DNA of 64,000 bases from Oscillospiraceae bacterium (lineage in GTDB: Bacteria > Bacillota > Clostridia > Oscillospirales > Acutalibacteraceae): positions 52,178 to 116,177 of the forward strand of contig CADARP010000006.1 in the NCBI GenBank assembly GCA_902790325.1, given 5' to 3'. Position numbers and translations under genes: made by a program. Positions 52,978-61,258 of this stretch are shown here, piece by piece. Every line of letters begins with the position of its first letter. Position 1 is the stretch's first letter. The notes below the pieces were generated by a model. It saw only the letters and a list, made by a program, of their open reading frames with translations. It was not told the origin of the DNA and made no database searches.

Positions 52978-54483
52978 TTATTTGATCAGATCCGTAAACA
53001 CGCGGATCACCCTGAAAAGGGCCGTATACAGCTTTGCAGCGAAGCCGGGCTCGACCGTCTTCTGTCCGCCGTTGTCGGATGTGAGCGCAGAAACGGTGTT
53101 CGTTTCCGTGTCGTATACCATGAACTGCGGGAATGCGGAGTCGGAGAACACGTCAAAGCCGTCGGTATAGAAGATGTTCTGCACCAGTTTCAGCGAATAC
53201 AACCCGTAATTGACTCTGTGGTGCGCGTATTTCGTGAACCAGGTGTTGTCCGGGAAGAGCGCTGTGGAGGCGTCGATCACGCGGTCTGCCGAGATGTGAT
53301 TGTGTCTGTCGTCGACCGCCTGTACGTAATCCTCTCCCAGCGTTTGGCCCAGCGGTGCGCAGGTCGCGCCGTTCGATTCGTCCTCCGTCAGGATCACGCT
53401 GTCGCTTTGACGGGCGTTATCCTTCGTCACGGGAACGATGACCTCCCCGTATCCGCAAAGCACGCCGATCTTGCCGGTCACTTCCTTCGCAGCGGTCATG
53501 ATCTCGTCCACTCTCGAGGAGACCTCGTTATAGAACCGGTCGAGCCGCGTCAGCAGCACGGCGTATTCCGTCTGCGATTCGGCCGTGGGGAACACGAAAT
53601 TCCGTGCGGCAGGGTAATCCTCCGCGCTCACCAATCCCCAGAATCCGGGGATGCGGCCGAGATGCTGCTGCATGAATCGGGTGAGTGCGCCGTCGTCCGC
53701 AAGCTGACGCGCAGTTTTTTCCACAGGCACGAGCACCGATTCCAGAAGCCCCGACGCGTACAGTCCGGTAAACAGATCGCATAACTGCGGGCTGTTGCCG
53801 AATACGCCTGTCTGCTGGATCAGATACGCGTAAAAGCTTTCGGCCGAGAATGTGTTCTGGTTCGAGTACGACTCGCTGCACGACGCCACGCCCTTGTACG
53901 CGCCGTTCATCCACACCGCGCCTTTGACGTCCGCGGTCCCGTAAACGGAAAGATAAGTCGTCAGGATCATGGCGCCCATCGATTCGCCCACGAGGTACAC
54001 GCCGTCGTGACCGGTTTTGTCTTCCACATACCGGATGAAATCGTGCAGCTGTTCCGCTACGACAAAGGGGTCAAGCCGCCAATCGTAATCGAAGTCGATG
54101 GGATTGCAGCCGTCCCCGTGCGCAACCGATTCCGGATAGGAAAAGCGCGCAGCGGCGGACGTAGCCGGGTCGCCGTTTTTGTCGAAAGCGATCGGGGCAA
54201 AAATACCGGCTGCCGCGCGCAGCGCACGTTCCTGCTGCCGGATGTTCAGCGAACCGCGCAGAAGCGCGGGCAGCAGAGGCAGCGCGGTGAATACCGTTTT
54301 GGCAATCGTACCGCCCTGCGGCGGGAAAACCGTATTGTCGCCGTCATAAACCGTGTTGCCGATGCCGCATACGTGTATGATCGGCGCTTTGCCGCAGTCG
54401 CAGGTCGTGTCCGCCGCCGCGGCAGGCAAGACGCCGGCCGCAGCCAGAAGAATGCACAAAAGAATACTCAATGTTTTTTTCAT
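52978..54483 (-). CDS. exported LCAT-like alpha/beta-hydrolase (lipase or acyltransferase)
   Basis: A 501-residue protein with a signal peptide (residues 1-24, KKTLSILLCILLAAAGVLPA). IIHVCGIGNTVYD is the first strand and oxyanion region. DFDYDWRLDPFVVAEQLHDF has the YDWR block of the lecithin:cholesterol acyltransferase group. YLVGESMGAMILTTYL is the nucleophile elbow (GESMG). VDDRHNHISADRVID carries the probable catalytic His. It should hydrolyse or transfer acyl chains of lipids outside the cell. The C-terminus (PGFAAKLYTALFRVIRVFTD, then LIK) is an amphipathic tail like those of two other exported proteins in this window. It has its own promoter. Confidence 0.82.
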   Translation of the reverse strand: MKKTLSILLCILLAAAGVLPAAAADTTCDCGKAPIIHVCGIGNTVYDGDNTVFPPQGGTIAKTVFTALPLLPALLRGSLNIRQQERALRAAAGIFAPIAFDKNGDPATSAAARFSYPESVAHGDGCNPIDFDYDWRLDPFVVAEQLHDFIRYVEDKTGHDGVYLVGESMGAMILTTYLSVYGTADVKGAVWMNGAYKGVASCSESYSNQNTFSAESFYAYLIQQTGVFGNSPQLCDLFTGLYASGLLESVLVPVEKTARQLADDGALTRFMQQHLGRIPGFWGLVSAEDYPAARNFVFPTAESQTEYAVLLTRLDRFYNEVSSRVDEIMTAAKEVTGKIGVLCGYGEVIVPVTKDNARQSDSVILTEDESNGATCAPLGQTLGEDYVQAVDDRHNHISADRVIDASTALFPDNTWFTKYAHHRVNYGLYSLKLVQNIFYTDGFDVFSDSAFPQFMVYDTETNTVSALTSDNGGQKTVEPGFAAKLYTALFRVIRVFTDLIK

Positions 54484-54580
54484 GACAATCGCCTCCGTTT
54501 GTTATTCCGTCGTTTCGTTTTTATCCTGGATGATTCGGGAACAAGACATTTGCATTTGCAAATCCCGATTTGTCGGTTAG

Positions 54581-54609
54581 ATTATACCATGAAGCAGCAG
54601 TTATCTCAA
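54581..54609 (-). promoter_or_regulatory. promoter of the LCAT-like lipase gene
   Basis: TTGAGA (54609-54604), a 17-bp spacer and TATAAT (54586-54581) on the minus strand. The -35 overlaps the end of the L,D-transpeptidase remnant. Confidence 0.78.
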
Positions 54610-55133
54610 TAGTTATTTTGCGTCTGTCCGAGAATGGCGGAAGCTGCGAACAAGCCTGTTCGGTTTCGCACACATTCGCACGGGTACGACCGCGTCGGTA
54701 TGTCCGGGACACGGAGATTCGGAAGAACCTGCGTGCATCCGAGCGCGGCCGGTGCGCCTGCGGCGAAAGTGACATTCCGGACGCCGGACCAGTAATCGTC
54801 ATCAGTGACCTGCTGATAGGGGATCGCGCAGCCGGGATCCGGGGAAATGCCGAAGGCTTTGTTGAAGCGGTAAATGCCCGTAGGCGTCTGTCCGCAGCCC
54901 TCCTTGCGGGTGACCGGGTCACAGAGACCGTTTCTGCCGACAAAACCGGGCGAAGAAAGAATCTGCTGCCAGTTTCCTTCGGCATCTCTTTCGTGCATGG
55001 AAATCGCGGCGGTGCTCAGATCCATGCCCATTCCCGCGACGACAAAGAGCTGTTTGACAGAGGCGTCCTGTGCAGACGGCAGTTTCTGTATTTCAACAAA
55101 AGCAAAAAAGGAAAGAAAACTGTAATGTATCAA
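54606..55133 (-). pseudogene. L,D-transpeptidase (YkuD-like) remnant
   Basis: The open frame shows clear similarity to secreted L,D-transpeptidase-family proteins from about 55094 to 54783: VKQLFVVAGMGMDLSTAAIS, GNWQQILSSPGFVGRNGLCD, CGQTPTGIYRFNKAFGISPD, and GCAIPYQQVTDDDYWSG. After YWSG the similarity stops. The expected catalytic half (HG...GC) is missing; only a lone ALGCTQVLPNL follows, without the His. The signal peptide and a ribosome binding site are also missing, since the frame opens inside a terminator hairpin. It is most likely a gene broken at both ends, next to a degenerate tRNA copy. Confidence 0.7.
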
Positions 55134-55148
55134 AACAGCTTTCTTTCC
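55104..55148 (-). terminator. terminator following the degenerate tRNA-Gly copy
   Basis: On the minus strand GGAAAGAAA.CTGT-loop-ACAG.TTTCTTTCC is followed by TTTTTT. Its loop shares TTTTGATACA with the terminator of the intact tRNA-Gly. Confidence 0.82.
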
Positions 55149-55149
55149 A

Positions 55150-55201
55150 TGGAGCAGGCGACGGGAATCGAACCCGCGTAATCAGCTTGGGAAGCTGAGA
55201 T
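55150..55201. repeat. 52-bp direct repeat, copy 1 (tRNA-Gly 3' part)
   Basis: Identical to 56345-56396: variable loop, T arm, 3' acceptor strand, CCA and most of the anticodon arm of tRNA-Gly. The two copies lie 1,195 bp apart and flank the esterase gene. Confidence 0.9.
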
Positions 55202-55223
55202 GCAGCCGTTAAGCTGTGCCCAC
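55150..55223 (-). tRNA. degenerate tRNA-Gly(CCC)-like gene
   Basis: A 74-nt gapless match to the intact tRNA-Gly at 56345-56418. The last 52 nt, including the CCC anticodon and the encoded CCA, are identical. The first part has 8 differences in 24 positions. They leave an A-C mismatch and two wobbles in the acceptor stem and break the D stem, though the D-loop A14/A15 and GG remain. It is followed by a good terminator. It is probably a decayed duplicate, but a functional variant cannot be ruled out. Confidence 0.5.
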
Positions 55224-55232
55224 AATTTCTCT

Positions 55233-56237
55233 CTATATCTCTTCTTGTGTCTGTTTCAAAAATGCCGACCACGCCGCATCGGCATAGAAACGGTGCCCCG
55301 CTTCGCCGATGACGTGGACACATCTGTCTGCGGCATCCGCCGCCGTATAGTATTCTTTCAGCCGCATGAACTCCGACTTTGCGCCTCCGGACGGAAAAAT
55401 GTCGTCTTCCTGTCCGGAAACAATCACAATCGGACGCGGTGCAGTCATGGCCGCCAGCTCTGCCATATCAAAATAACTGCGAATGTCCGGCACATAGTTG
55501 CATGCGCAGTGAAACATGCTGCCGATTGAATCCGCAAATGTACAGAATGCGCAGGACGGCATCGCCGCTGCGATACGCGTTTCGAGCGCCGCAGCATAGA
55601 ACGTTGCGGTCCCACCGCCGGAATTGCCCATACAATAGATTTCGCTCGTGTTGCAGCGGTCAGAGAATTCTTCACGCAGGACGTCAATCAGACGCATAAT
55701 GTCCCATACGCGCGCACCTATCAGCGTCCTTCCGGAAAGCAGCGCCGTCATAGCAGAAGTGTAACAATCGGGGTTGGGCGTTCCGCCCTTTTCGCCGAAG
55801 CAGCGCTGCTCGAGCGTCACACAGCACATCCCGTGCCGCACGCATTGCATCGCAAAGTCTCTGTCTCCGTCTGCAATCGTTTTCTTGCTGCCCTCATCAT
55901 TCGCCCTGCCGAGCGAAATGTGCATACCGGTGGAATGCCCTTGCAAACAGATCATTACGCCTTTGCATCGCACCTCGTGCGGAATCAGAAGATGGCACGG
56001 TATACGGTAGTCCGGCTCGCTTTGAAATGTGAAACGAATCTCGTCGTGATCTACCGACACGCGTTCCCACTCAATCTGTGTCAACGGTTCGCACCGATCG
56101 AAACGTGCCATGCCCAAAAGTTCCGCGAGCTTTTTTCTGGCAGCCGCCTGCCAGACGGCGAACGGTTGTGTGCCGTCGAATGCCATCCTGATCGGCAGAT
56201 TGCATACGATTGCGTGTTCCTTTTCAAATGGCTGCAT
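55233..56237 (-). CDS. alpha/beta-hydrolase, acetyl-xylan-esterase-like
   Basis: A 334-residue cytoplasmic protein. CLQGHSTGMHISLG forms the oxyanion region, EIYCMGNSGGGTATFY is the nucleophile elbow (GNSGG), VSGQEDDIFPSGG holds the likely acid, and VIGEAGHRFYAD the catalytic His. An upstream helical part (about 1-90) and the overall pattern fit the Abhydrolase_7/acetyl xylan esterase-like group, which deacylates sugars or related esters. AGAAGG precedes the ATG. The gene has its own promoter and lies alone between the two tRNA-Gly copies, ending 10 nt before the degenerate one, so it may have arrived by insertion or duplication at the tRNA locus. Confidence 0.85.
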   Translation of the reverse strand: MQPFEKEHAIVCNLPIRMAFDGTQPFAVWQAAARKKLAELLGMARFDRCEPLTQIEWERVSVDHDEIRFTFQSEPDYRIPCHLLIPHEVRCKGVMICLQGHSTGMHISLGRANDEGSKKTIADGDRDFAMQCVRHGMCCVTLEQRCFGEKGGTPNPDCYTSAMTALLSGRTLIGARVWDIMRLIDVLREEFSDRCNTSEIYCMGNSGGGTATFYAAALETRIAAAMPSCAFCTFADSIGSMFHCACNYVPDIRSYFDMAELAAMTAPRPIVIVSGQEDDIFPSGGAKSEFMRLKEYYTAADAADRCVHVIGEAGHRFYADAAWSAFLKQTQEEI

Positions 56238-56263
56238 ACATTTCTCCTTCGAGTTTTTTGAGT

Positions 56264-56293
56264 ATTATACACCCACATACAACCTATACGCAA
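56264..56293 (-). promoter_or_regulatory. promoter of the esterase gene
   Basis: TTGCGT (56293-56288), an 18-bp spacer and TATAAT (56269-56264) on the minus strand, directly after the tRNA terminator. Confidence 0.6.
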
Positions 56294-56342
56294 GAAAAAA
56301 GATCCATTTTGTACATACATTGTATCAAAATAGATCTTTTTT
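56294..56342 (-). terminator. terminator of tRNA-Gly
   Basis: On the minus strand AAAAAAGATC.ATTTTG pairs with CAAAAT.GATCTTTTTT around a TACA...TGTA inner stem; it starts right after the CCA end. Confidence 0.85.
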
Positions 56343-56344
56343 GG

Positions 56345-56396
56345 TGGAGCAGGCGACGGGAATCGAACCCGCGTAATCAGCTTGGGAAGCTGAGAT
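56345..56396. repeat. 52-bp direct repeat, copy 2 (tRNA-Gly 3' part)
   Basis: Identical to 55150-55201; this copy belongs to the intact tRNA gene. Confidence 0.9.
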
Positions 56397-56418
56397 TCTG
56401 CCATTAAACTACGCCTGC
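56345..56418 (-). tRNA. tRNA-Gly (anticodon CCC)
   Basis: 74 nt including an encoded CCA. GCAGGCG pairs perfectly with CGCCTGC in the acceptor stem. The anticodon loop TTCCCAA in a TCAGC/GCTGA stem gives CCC (reads GGG). The T arm GCGGG-TTCGATT-CCCGT is intact. It has a consensus promoter and a strong terminator. Confidence 0.93.
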
Positions 56419-56434
56419 GTATTCAGCTTGGCTT

Positions 56435-56463
56435 ATTATACACGACATGCGGCAGATTTTCAA
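56435..56463 (-). promoter_or_regulatory. promoter of tRNA-Gly
   Basis: TTGAAA (56463-56458), a 17-bp spacer and TATAAT (56440-56435) on the minus strand, 16 bp before the mature 5' end. Confidence 0.8.
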
Positions 56464-56558
56464 GTCTTTTTTTGAAAAAGCTGCGCGCGTCGGAGATTCT
56501 TTCCGATTCACATCACGCAATGCGCAGACCGCCATGCAAACATCTGCGTGATACGCTC

Positions 56559-56587
56559 TTGAATTCCTGCAGGTCTTATGATATAAT
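56559..56587 (+). promoter_or_regulatory. promoter of the radical SAM/GT2/GH130 operon
   Basis: TTGAAT (56559-56564), a 17-bp spacer and TATAAT (56582-56587). The leader to the first start codon is about 60 nt. Confidence 0.8.
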
Positions 56588-56651
56588 ACAATAGAAAATC
56601 TATAACTGTTTTGTGTCGTTAAAAAAGATAGTTCGGAAGGGGGAAACGGCG

Positions 56652-58568
56652 ATGCGCAAAAAGAATATTTACCTTGTCCAGCCGTCCTTTACGAACGATT
56701 CGACCGTGCATTTTCCGTACGCGATCGGCACATTGGCGTCTTACGCGTGGACGTTTGAGGACGTCCGGGATGCGTATGATCTCAAGGGCATTCTCTTCCT
56801 GCGGGAGGATCCGGACACGATCGTCGATTCTCTGCAGTCGCCGTTTCTGATCGGTTTTTCCTGTTATATCTGGAATTATGAATACAACAAAACGCTCGCC
56901 CGGAAAGTAAAAGAACGCTTTCCGGAGTGCTGCATCCTGTTCGGCGGACCGCAGATTCCGGAGGATGCGTCGCCGCTTGCGGAGAATCCGTTTGTCGACG
57001 TCCTGATCCACAACGAGGGCGAGATCCCGTTCCGCACTCTGCTGCAGTCGCTGTCGTCTCATGGGGATCTGCATCAAGTGAACAATATCTCTTTCCGCGA
57101 CGGCGATGCGGTCGTGACGACGCCGTTTGTGGTGGAATGCGAGTTCAACTTCCCGTCTCCGATCACTTCCGGCTTTTTTGACCGGCTGCTGCGAGAGCAT
57201 CCCGATCTCGAGTTCCAGCCGATGATCGAAACGAACCGCGGCTGTCCGAACCACTGCGCGTACTGCAGTTGGGCGAACAACAAAGCGCGTGTCCGCCTGG
57301 TTCCGCTGGAAAGGGTGTACAGCGATCTTACGTGGATCAGCGAGCACAAAATGGAGTTTGCCAGCTCGTCCGACGCCAATTTCGGCATGTTTCCGCGCGA
57401 TGAACAGATCGCGGACAAGATCGTTGAGCTGTACAAGAAGAACGGCTACCCGAAGAAATTTCAGGTGTCCTACACCAAGGATTCCGATGAGCGGGTGTTC
57501 CGCATCACCGAGAAGCTCTCGCGCGTGGGGATCTGTAAGGGCGTCACACTTTCTTTTCAGACCATGTCCGAAGAGGCGCAGAAAAACATCGGCCGATCCA
57601 ATATGGACATTTCTTTCTACAAGCGGCTGTCGGAAAGATACGACGAAGCAAACATCCCGACCTATACGGAGTTGATTATCGGACTGCCCGGCGAGACGTT
57701 CGAGAGTTTCCGCGACGGGGTGGAGGAGCTTCTGGAGAGCGGGCGGCACCATGCGCTGCTGGTGCATCTGTGCGAACTGCTTCCGCTGGCGGAAATGCAC
57801 CGCAAAAGCTACATGGAAAAATACAAGATCGAGTATGCGAAGATCCCGCTCAATCAGCCGCATGCGCCGCGCCAAGGTCCGCAGGATGTTGCGGAGTATT
57901 CCAAGGTCGTGATCTCAACCTATTCCATGCCGCGGGAGATGTGGAAGCGCACCGTTCTGTTTGCGACGTGCGTTTCCTGCTGCCATCATCTGGGACTTCT
58001 GCAAATGGTTGCCCTGTATCTGTATAACGAAAAGGGCGTTCTCTATTCCGATTTTTATCTTGCGCTGCTCGATTATCTGCTGCAGGACGAGACCGGCGTC
58101 TTCCGCGAGATCCGGGACCGTCTGGACGCCATCATCAACCGACATGCTTCCGCCGTGTTTTTTGACGACCGCTTCGGCGACATCGCGTGGAGCTTTGAAG
58201 AGTATGCCTTTCTGCGGATCGTCCACGACAAGGACGATTTCTATGCCGGCATCACATCTTTTCTGTGCCGCTATTTCGACGATATGGATTTTTGTCGGGA
58301 ACTGCTTGCTTTCCAGTCTTTTGTGGTCAAGACCATCAACAACCGCCATGCGCAGCTCCGCGCGCGGTATGGCTGGAGAGCCTACTTTTCCGCTCTGCTG
58401 CACAACGACAAAGCAAAACTTTCAAAGGAAAACGTGATCTATACGGTCGACGACGAACAGACCTGTTCTTCCTGGTCGGAATATGCGCGTTTTGTGCTTT
58501 GGTACGGACGACGCGGCGGAAAGAACCTCTATACGTCGGAACTCGGGGAGTGCAGAGAGAATGGATAA
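56652..58568 (+). CDS. radical SAM enzyme with B12-binding-like N-terminal domain (paralogue 1)
   Basis: The ATG at 56652 follows GGAAGGGGG; an upstream GTG at 56613 has no site. The 638-residue protein has an N-terminal Rossmann-like part (about 1-150) in the position of a cobalamin-binding domain, but no DxHxxG motif. The 4Fe-4S motif is Cys198-Cys202-Cys205 in NRGCPNHCAYCSWAN. The SAM barrel continues through TYTELIIGLPGETFESFRDG. A helical C-terminal extension of about 250 residues ends in WSEYARFVLWYGRRGG. It overlaps the GT2 gene by 8 nt. The paralogue at 59286 shares the whole layout. The reaction is unknown; its context points to glycan or glycoconjugate modification. Confidence 0.85.
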   Translation: MRKKNIYLVQPSFTNDSTVHFPYAIGTLASYAWTFEDVRDAYDLKGILFLREDPDTIVDSLQSPFLIGFSCYIWNYEYNKTLARKVKERFPECCILFGGPQIPEDASPLAENPFVDVLIHNEGEIPFRTLLQSLSSHGDLHQVNNISFRDGDAVVTTPFVVECEFNFPSPITSGFFDRLLREHPDLEFQPMIETNRGCPNHCAYCSWANNKARVRLVPLERVYSDLTWISEHKMEFASSSDANFGMFPRDEQIADKIVELYKKNGYPKKFQVSYTKDSDERVFRITEKLSRVGICKGVTLSFQTMSEEAQKNIGRSNMDISFYKRLSERYDEANIPTYTELIIGLPGETFESFRDGVEELLESGRHHALLVHLCELLPLAEMHRKSYMEKYKIEYAKIPLNQPHAPRQGPQDVAEYSKVVISTYSMPREMWKRTVLFATCVSCCHHLGLLQMVALYLYNEKGVLYSDFYLALLDYLLQDETGVFREIRDRLDAIINRHASAVFFDDRFGDIAWSFEEYAFLRIVHDKDDFYAGITSFLCRYFDDMDFCRELLAFQSFVVKTINNRHAQLRARYGWRAYFSALLHNDKAKLSKENVIYTVDDEQTCSSWSEYARFVLWYGRRGGKNLYTSELGECRENG

Positions 58569-59289
58569 CACATATATGCTGTCTGTCGTGCTTTGCGCGG
58601 TGGACGAGACGTTTTCTCTGCGCGAAACTTTTGACGGGATCGACCGCTTTCATCTGGCGGACGAGTATCTGTTTGTGCTGTCGCAGACGTGTACCGACGG
58701 CTGCCTTCGGACGGTCAAAGAACTCTGCGCGCGCGAGGACTGCCGCTATATTATCCAGAGCGGACGCGGCTTTGGCAATGCGATCCGCGACGCGATTTTC
58801 GAGGTGCGCGGCACGCACATGCTGCTGTGGAGCGCCGACGGTGCGACGGACAGCGCCGCATATCCGGAACTTGTCCGGCTTTCAAAAGAGAACCCGGACA
58901 CCGTTGTGACCGTCAGCCGTTGGTTGTCGGACGACGGATTTCCCGGTTATAATCCGGTACGAAAAGTGGTCAACCGCGTCTCGCAGCGGATGTTTGCGCT
59001 GCTGTTCCGCAGCGATCAGACGGATCTGACGAACCCGACGCAGATCGCGCCGACGGAACTGTACCGCAGTATCCGCTGGGAGGAAAACGGGTTCGATTTT
59101 CTGCCGGAGCTGATTTTCAAACCCATCAGGCTGGGCGCCCGCTTTATCGAGGTACCCGGCAAGTGTCTGCCCAGGCGGGAAGGCAAATCCCACAGCAGTT
59201 TTCGTGAGTTGGTTTTGTACTACTTCCGGATCCTGCACATCTACCGCATGGACCGCAGCGAGATTATAAGGCAGGAGGAACAGAGTTGA
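58561..59289 (+). CDS. family 2 glycosyltransferase
   Basis: The ATG at 58561 overlaps the end of the first radical SAM gene; GGGGAG lies just upstream. The 242-residue protein has a GT-A fold: LSVVLCAVDETFSLRETFDG, a divergent SADGATD where the DXD motif is expected (Asp93), and DFLPELIFKPIRLGARFIEV near the C-terminus, as in dolichyl- or polyprenyl-phosphate sugar synthases. There are no membrane segments. It should transfer a sugar from a nucleotide donor to a lipid or other acceptor. It lies between two paralogous radical SAM genes and overlaps the next start by 4 nt. Confidence 0.85.
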   Translation: MDNTYMLSVVLCAVDETFSLRETFDGIDRFHLADEYLFVLSQTCTDGCLRTVKELCAREDCRYIIQSGRGFGNAIRDAIFEVRGTHMLLWSADGATDSAAYPELVRLSKENPDTVVTVSRWLSDDGFPGYNPVRKVVNRVSQRMFALLFRSDQTDLTNPTQIAPTELYRSIRWEENGFDFLPELIFKPIRLGARFIEVPGKCLPRREGKSHSSFRELVLYYFRILHIYRMDRSEIIRQEEQS

Positions 59290-61229
59290 AAAACGTCTAT
59301 TTCATTCTGGCAAATCAGGGATACGGAAACTCGCTCTACCTTCCGTATACTTCCGCCTGCCTTGCCGCATATGCCTGGAGCATCGGGGACGTCCGCAGCC
59401 GGTTCCGCTGCGCGGACTTCTTCTTTCAAAGAGAAAAAATACAATATGTGATGGATCATCTGCAGGAGCCCGCTGTCGTCGGCTTCACCTGCTACACATG
59501 GACGTACGAATACAATAAGATCCTTGCACGCAGGATCAAAGAAGAATTCCCGGATTGCCTGATCATTTTCGGCGGACATGAAGTGTACGAGCAGGACGAT
59601 TTGACGGCGCTGTTTCCCGATGCGGATTTTTTTATTTTCGGCGACGGCGAGGTCCCGTTCGGACAACTGCTGTGCGCGATCGGTACCGACGGCGATTTCA
59701 GCGCGATCCCCAATATTGCGTACAAGCGGGACGGACGCGTGGTTGTCAACGAGAGGAAATACGATCTGCCCCTGGAGGATTATCCTTCACCGTATCTGAC
59801 GGGGATCATGGATGAGATGTTTGACCGCTATCCGGATATCAATTTCTGCGCGACGCTCGAAACCAATCGCGGCTGCCCGTATGCGTGCGCCTACTGCGAC
59901 TGGAGCGAAACGCATTCGATCCGCACGTTTCCGCTGGAGAAAATCTACGCGGAGCTGGACTGGTGCAGTCAGCACAAGATCGACTATATTTTTTGCGCGG
60001 ACGGAAATTTCGGGATTCTGGACCGCGATTACGACATTGCCAAGCGCGTCGTTGAGCTCAAACAGAAAAACGGATTTCCCTGCGTTTTCAGCACCTGCTT
60101 TGCCAAAAACAGCAACGACAACGTGTTCCGCATCTCAAAACTGTTTTTTGAAAACGGCGTGAACAAAGCGGTCACGCTCTCATACCAGACGGTTTGCCCG
60201 CAGGCGCTGCGCAACATTCGCCGCGAGAACTTCACAATGGAGTCCTTCTCCGGTATTGTCAAACGGTACAGCATGCATTCGATCCCGACGTTTACGGAAC
60301 TGATCCTCGGACTGCCGGGCGAAACGCTGCAGAGTTTCAAGGAGGGCATCTGTGCGATCGTCGAAGCGGGACAGCACGATTCGATCACCGTGTCCGGCTG
60401 TCACGTGTTCCGCAAAGCCCTTATCAATCAGCCGGAATACCGCGAAAAATTCGGCATCCGGTCCGTCAAGATCCCCATGAACAATCTGCACATACCGCTG
60501 CCGGATCTGGATACGGTCGACGACATCACGGAATACACCGATTTCATCATCGAGACCAAAGACATGACTTTCCCCGAGATGGTCGAAGCGTTCCTGTTTG
60601 CGATTTGTCTGCAATGTTTCCATCTGCTGGGGATCATGAAGTGCTTTTCGCTGTATATCCACAATGAGCTGCATGTCAGTTATTATGATCTGTATAACGA
60701 TCTGCTGGACTACATCGACCATGCCGACGGGACGGATCTGCAGCGGCTGTTCGCCGACTTTCGCGCGCGCTGCAGCGACCTGTCCAACGGGGAGTGGACG
60801 TACCGCAATCCCAAGTTCGGCAAGATCGGCTGGTATTATGAGGAAGGTCTCTTTATGGAGATCGCCGCGATGCTGGATGTGTTCTGGAAGGAACTGCCGC
60901 CTTTCCTGCGGCGGTATGACATTCCGGAGGATGTCTTTGAACAGATGGCGGCCTATCAGAAATTCATGATCCGTCTGCCGGGACAGACGGTAGTGAGCGG
61001 AGAGTTCGATTTTGATTTCTATACCTATTTTGAAGATGCGGTTCGTCTGACGCCGTCGCCGCTAAAAAAACGGAAGATCCGCGTGCAGGCGACAGTGAAG
61101 GAAAATGTCGATACGTGGGAGGACTATGCGCTGCGCGTCATGCTGTACGCCAAGAAAAAGGGCGCGCTGCTGCTGACCACCGAGTACAATTCCGTCAAGG
61201 TCACTTATCCGGAAGATACAGTAGTATAA
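59286..61229 (+). CDS. radical SAM enzyme with B12-binding-like N-terminal domain (paralogue 2)
   Basis: The gene starts at a TTG (59286) that overlaps the GT2 stop (TTGA), with AGGAGG 9 nt upstream. The 647-residue protein mirrors paralogue 1. It has an N-terminal Rossmann-like part without DxHxxG, Cys197-Cys201-Cys204 in NRGCPYACAYCDWSE, TFTELILGLPGETLQSFKEG in the barrel and a C-terminal extension ending near TWEDYALRVMLYAKKKG. Similar but not identical active-site surroundings (SWANNKARVR against DWSETHSIRT) suggest related reactions on different substrates or successive steps. It could be a class B-type methylase or another radical enzyme. Confidence 0.85.
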   Translation: MKNVYFILANQGYGNSLYLPYTSACLAAYAWSIGDVRSRFRCADFFFQREKIQYVMDHLQEPAVVGFTCYTWTYEYNKILARRIKEEFPDCLIIFGGHEVYEQDDLTALFPDADFFIFGDGEVPFGQLLCAIGTDGDFSAIPNIAYKRDGRVVVNERKYDLPLEDYPSPYLTGIMDEMFDRYPDINFCATLETNRGCPYACAYCDWSETHSIRTFPLEKIYAELDWCSQHKIDYIFCADGNFGILDRDYDIAKRVVELKQKNGFPCVFSTCFAKNSNDNVFRISKLFFENGVNKAVTLSYQTVCPQALRNIRRENFTMESFSGIVKRYSMHSIPTFTELILGLPGETLQSFKEGICAIVEAGQHDSITVSGCHVFRKALINQPEYREKFGIRSVKIPMNNLHIPLPDLDTVDDITEYTDFIIETKDMTFPEMVEAFLFAICLQCFHLLGIMKCFSLYIHNELHVSYYDLYNDLLDYIDHADGTDLQRLFADFRARCSDLSNGEWTYRNPKFGKIGWYYEEGLFMEIAAMLDVFWKELPPFLRRYDIPEDVFEQMAAYQKFMIRLPGQTVVSGEFDFDFYTYFEDAVRLTPSPLKKRKIRVQATVKENVDTWEDYALRVMLYAKKKGALLLTTEYNSVKVTYPEDTVV

Positions 61230-61258
61230 ACAGATTGTTTGAATCGGAGGAAAAGAAA

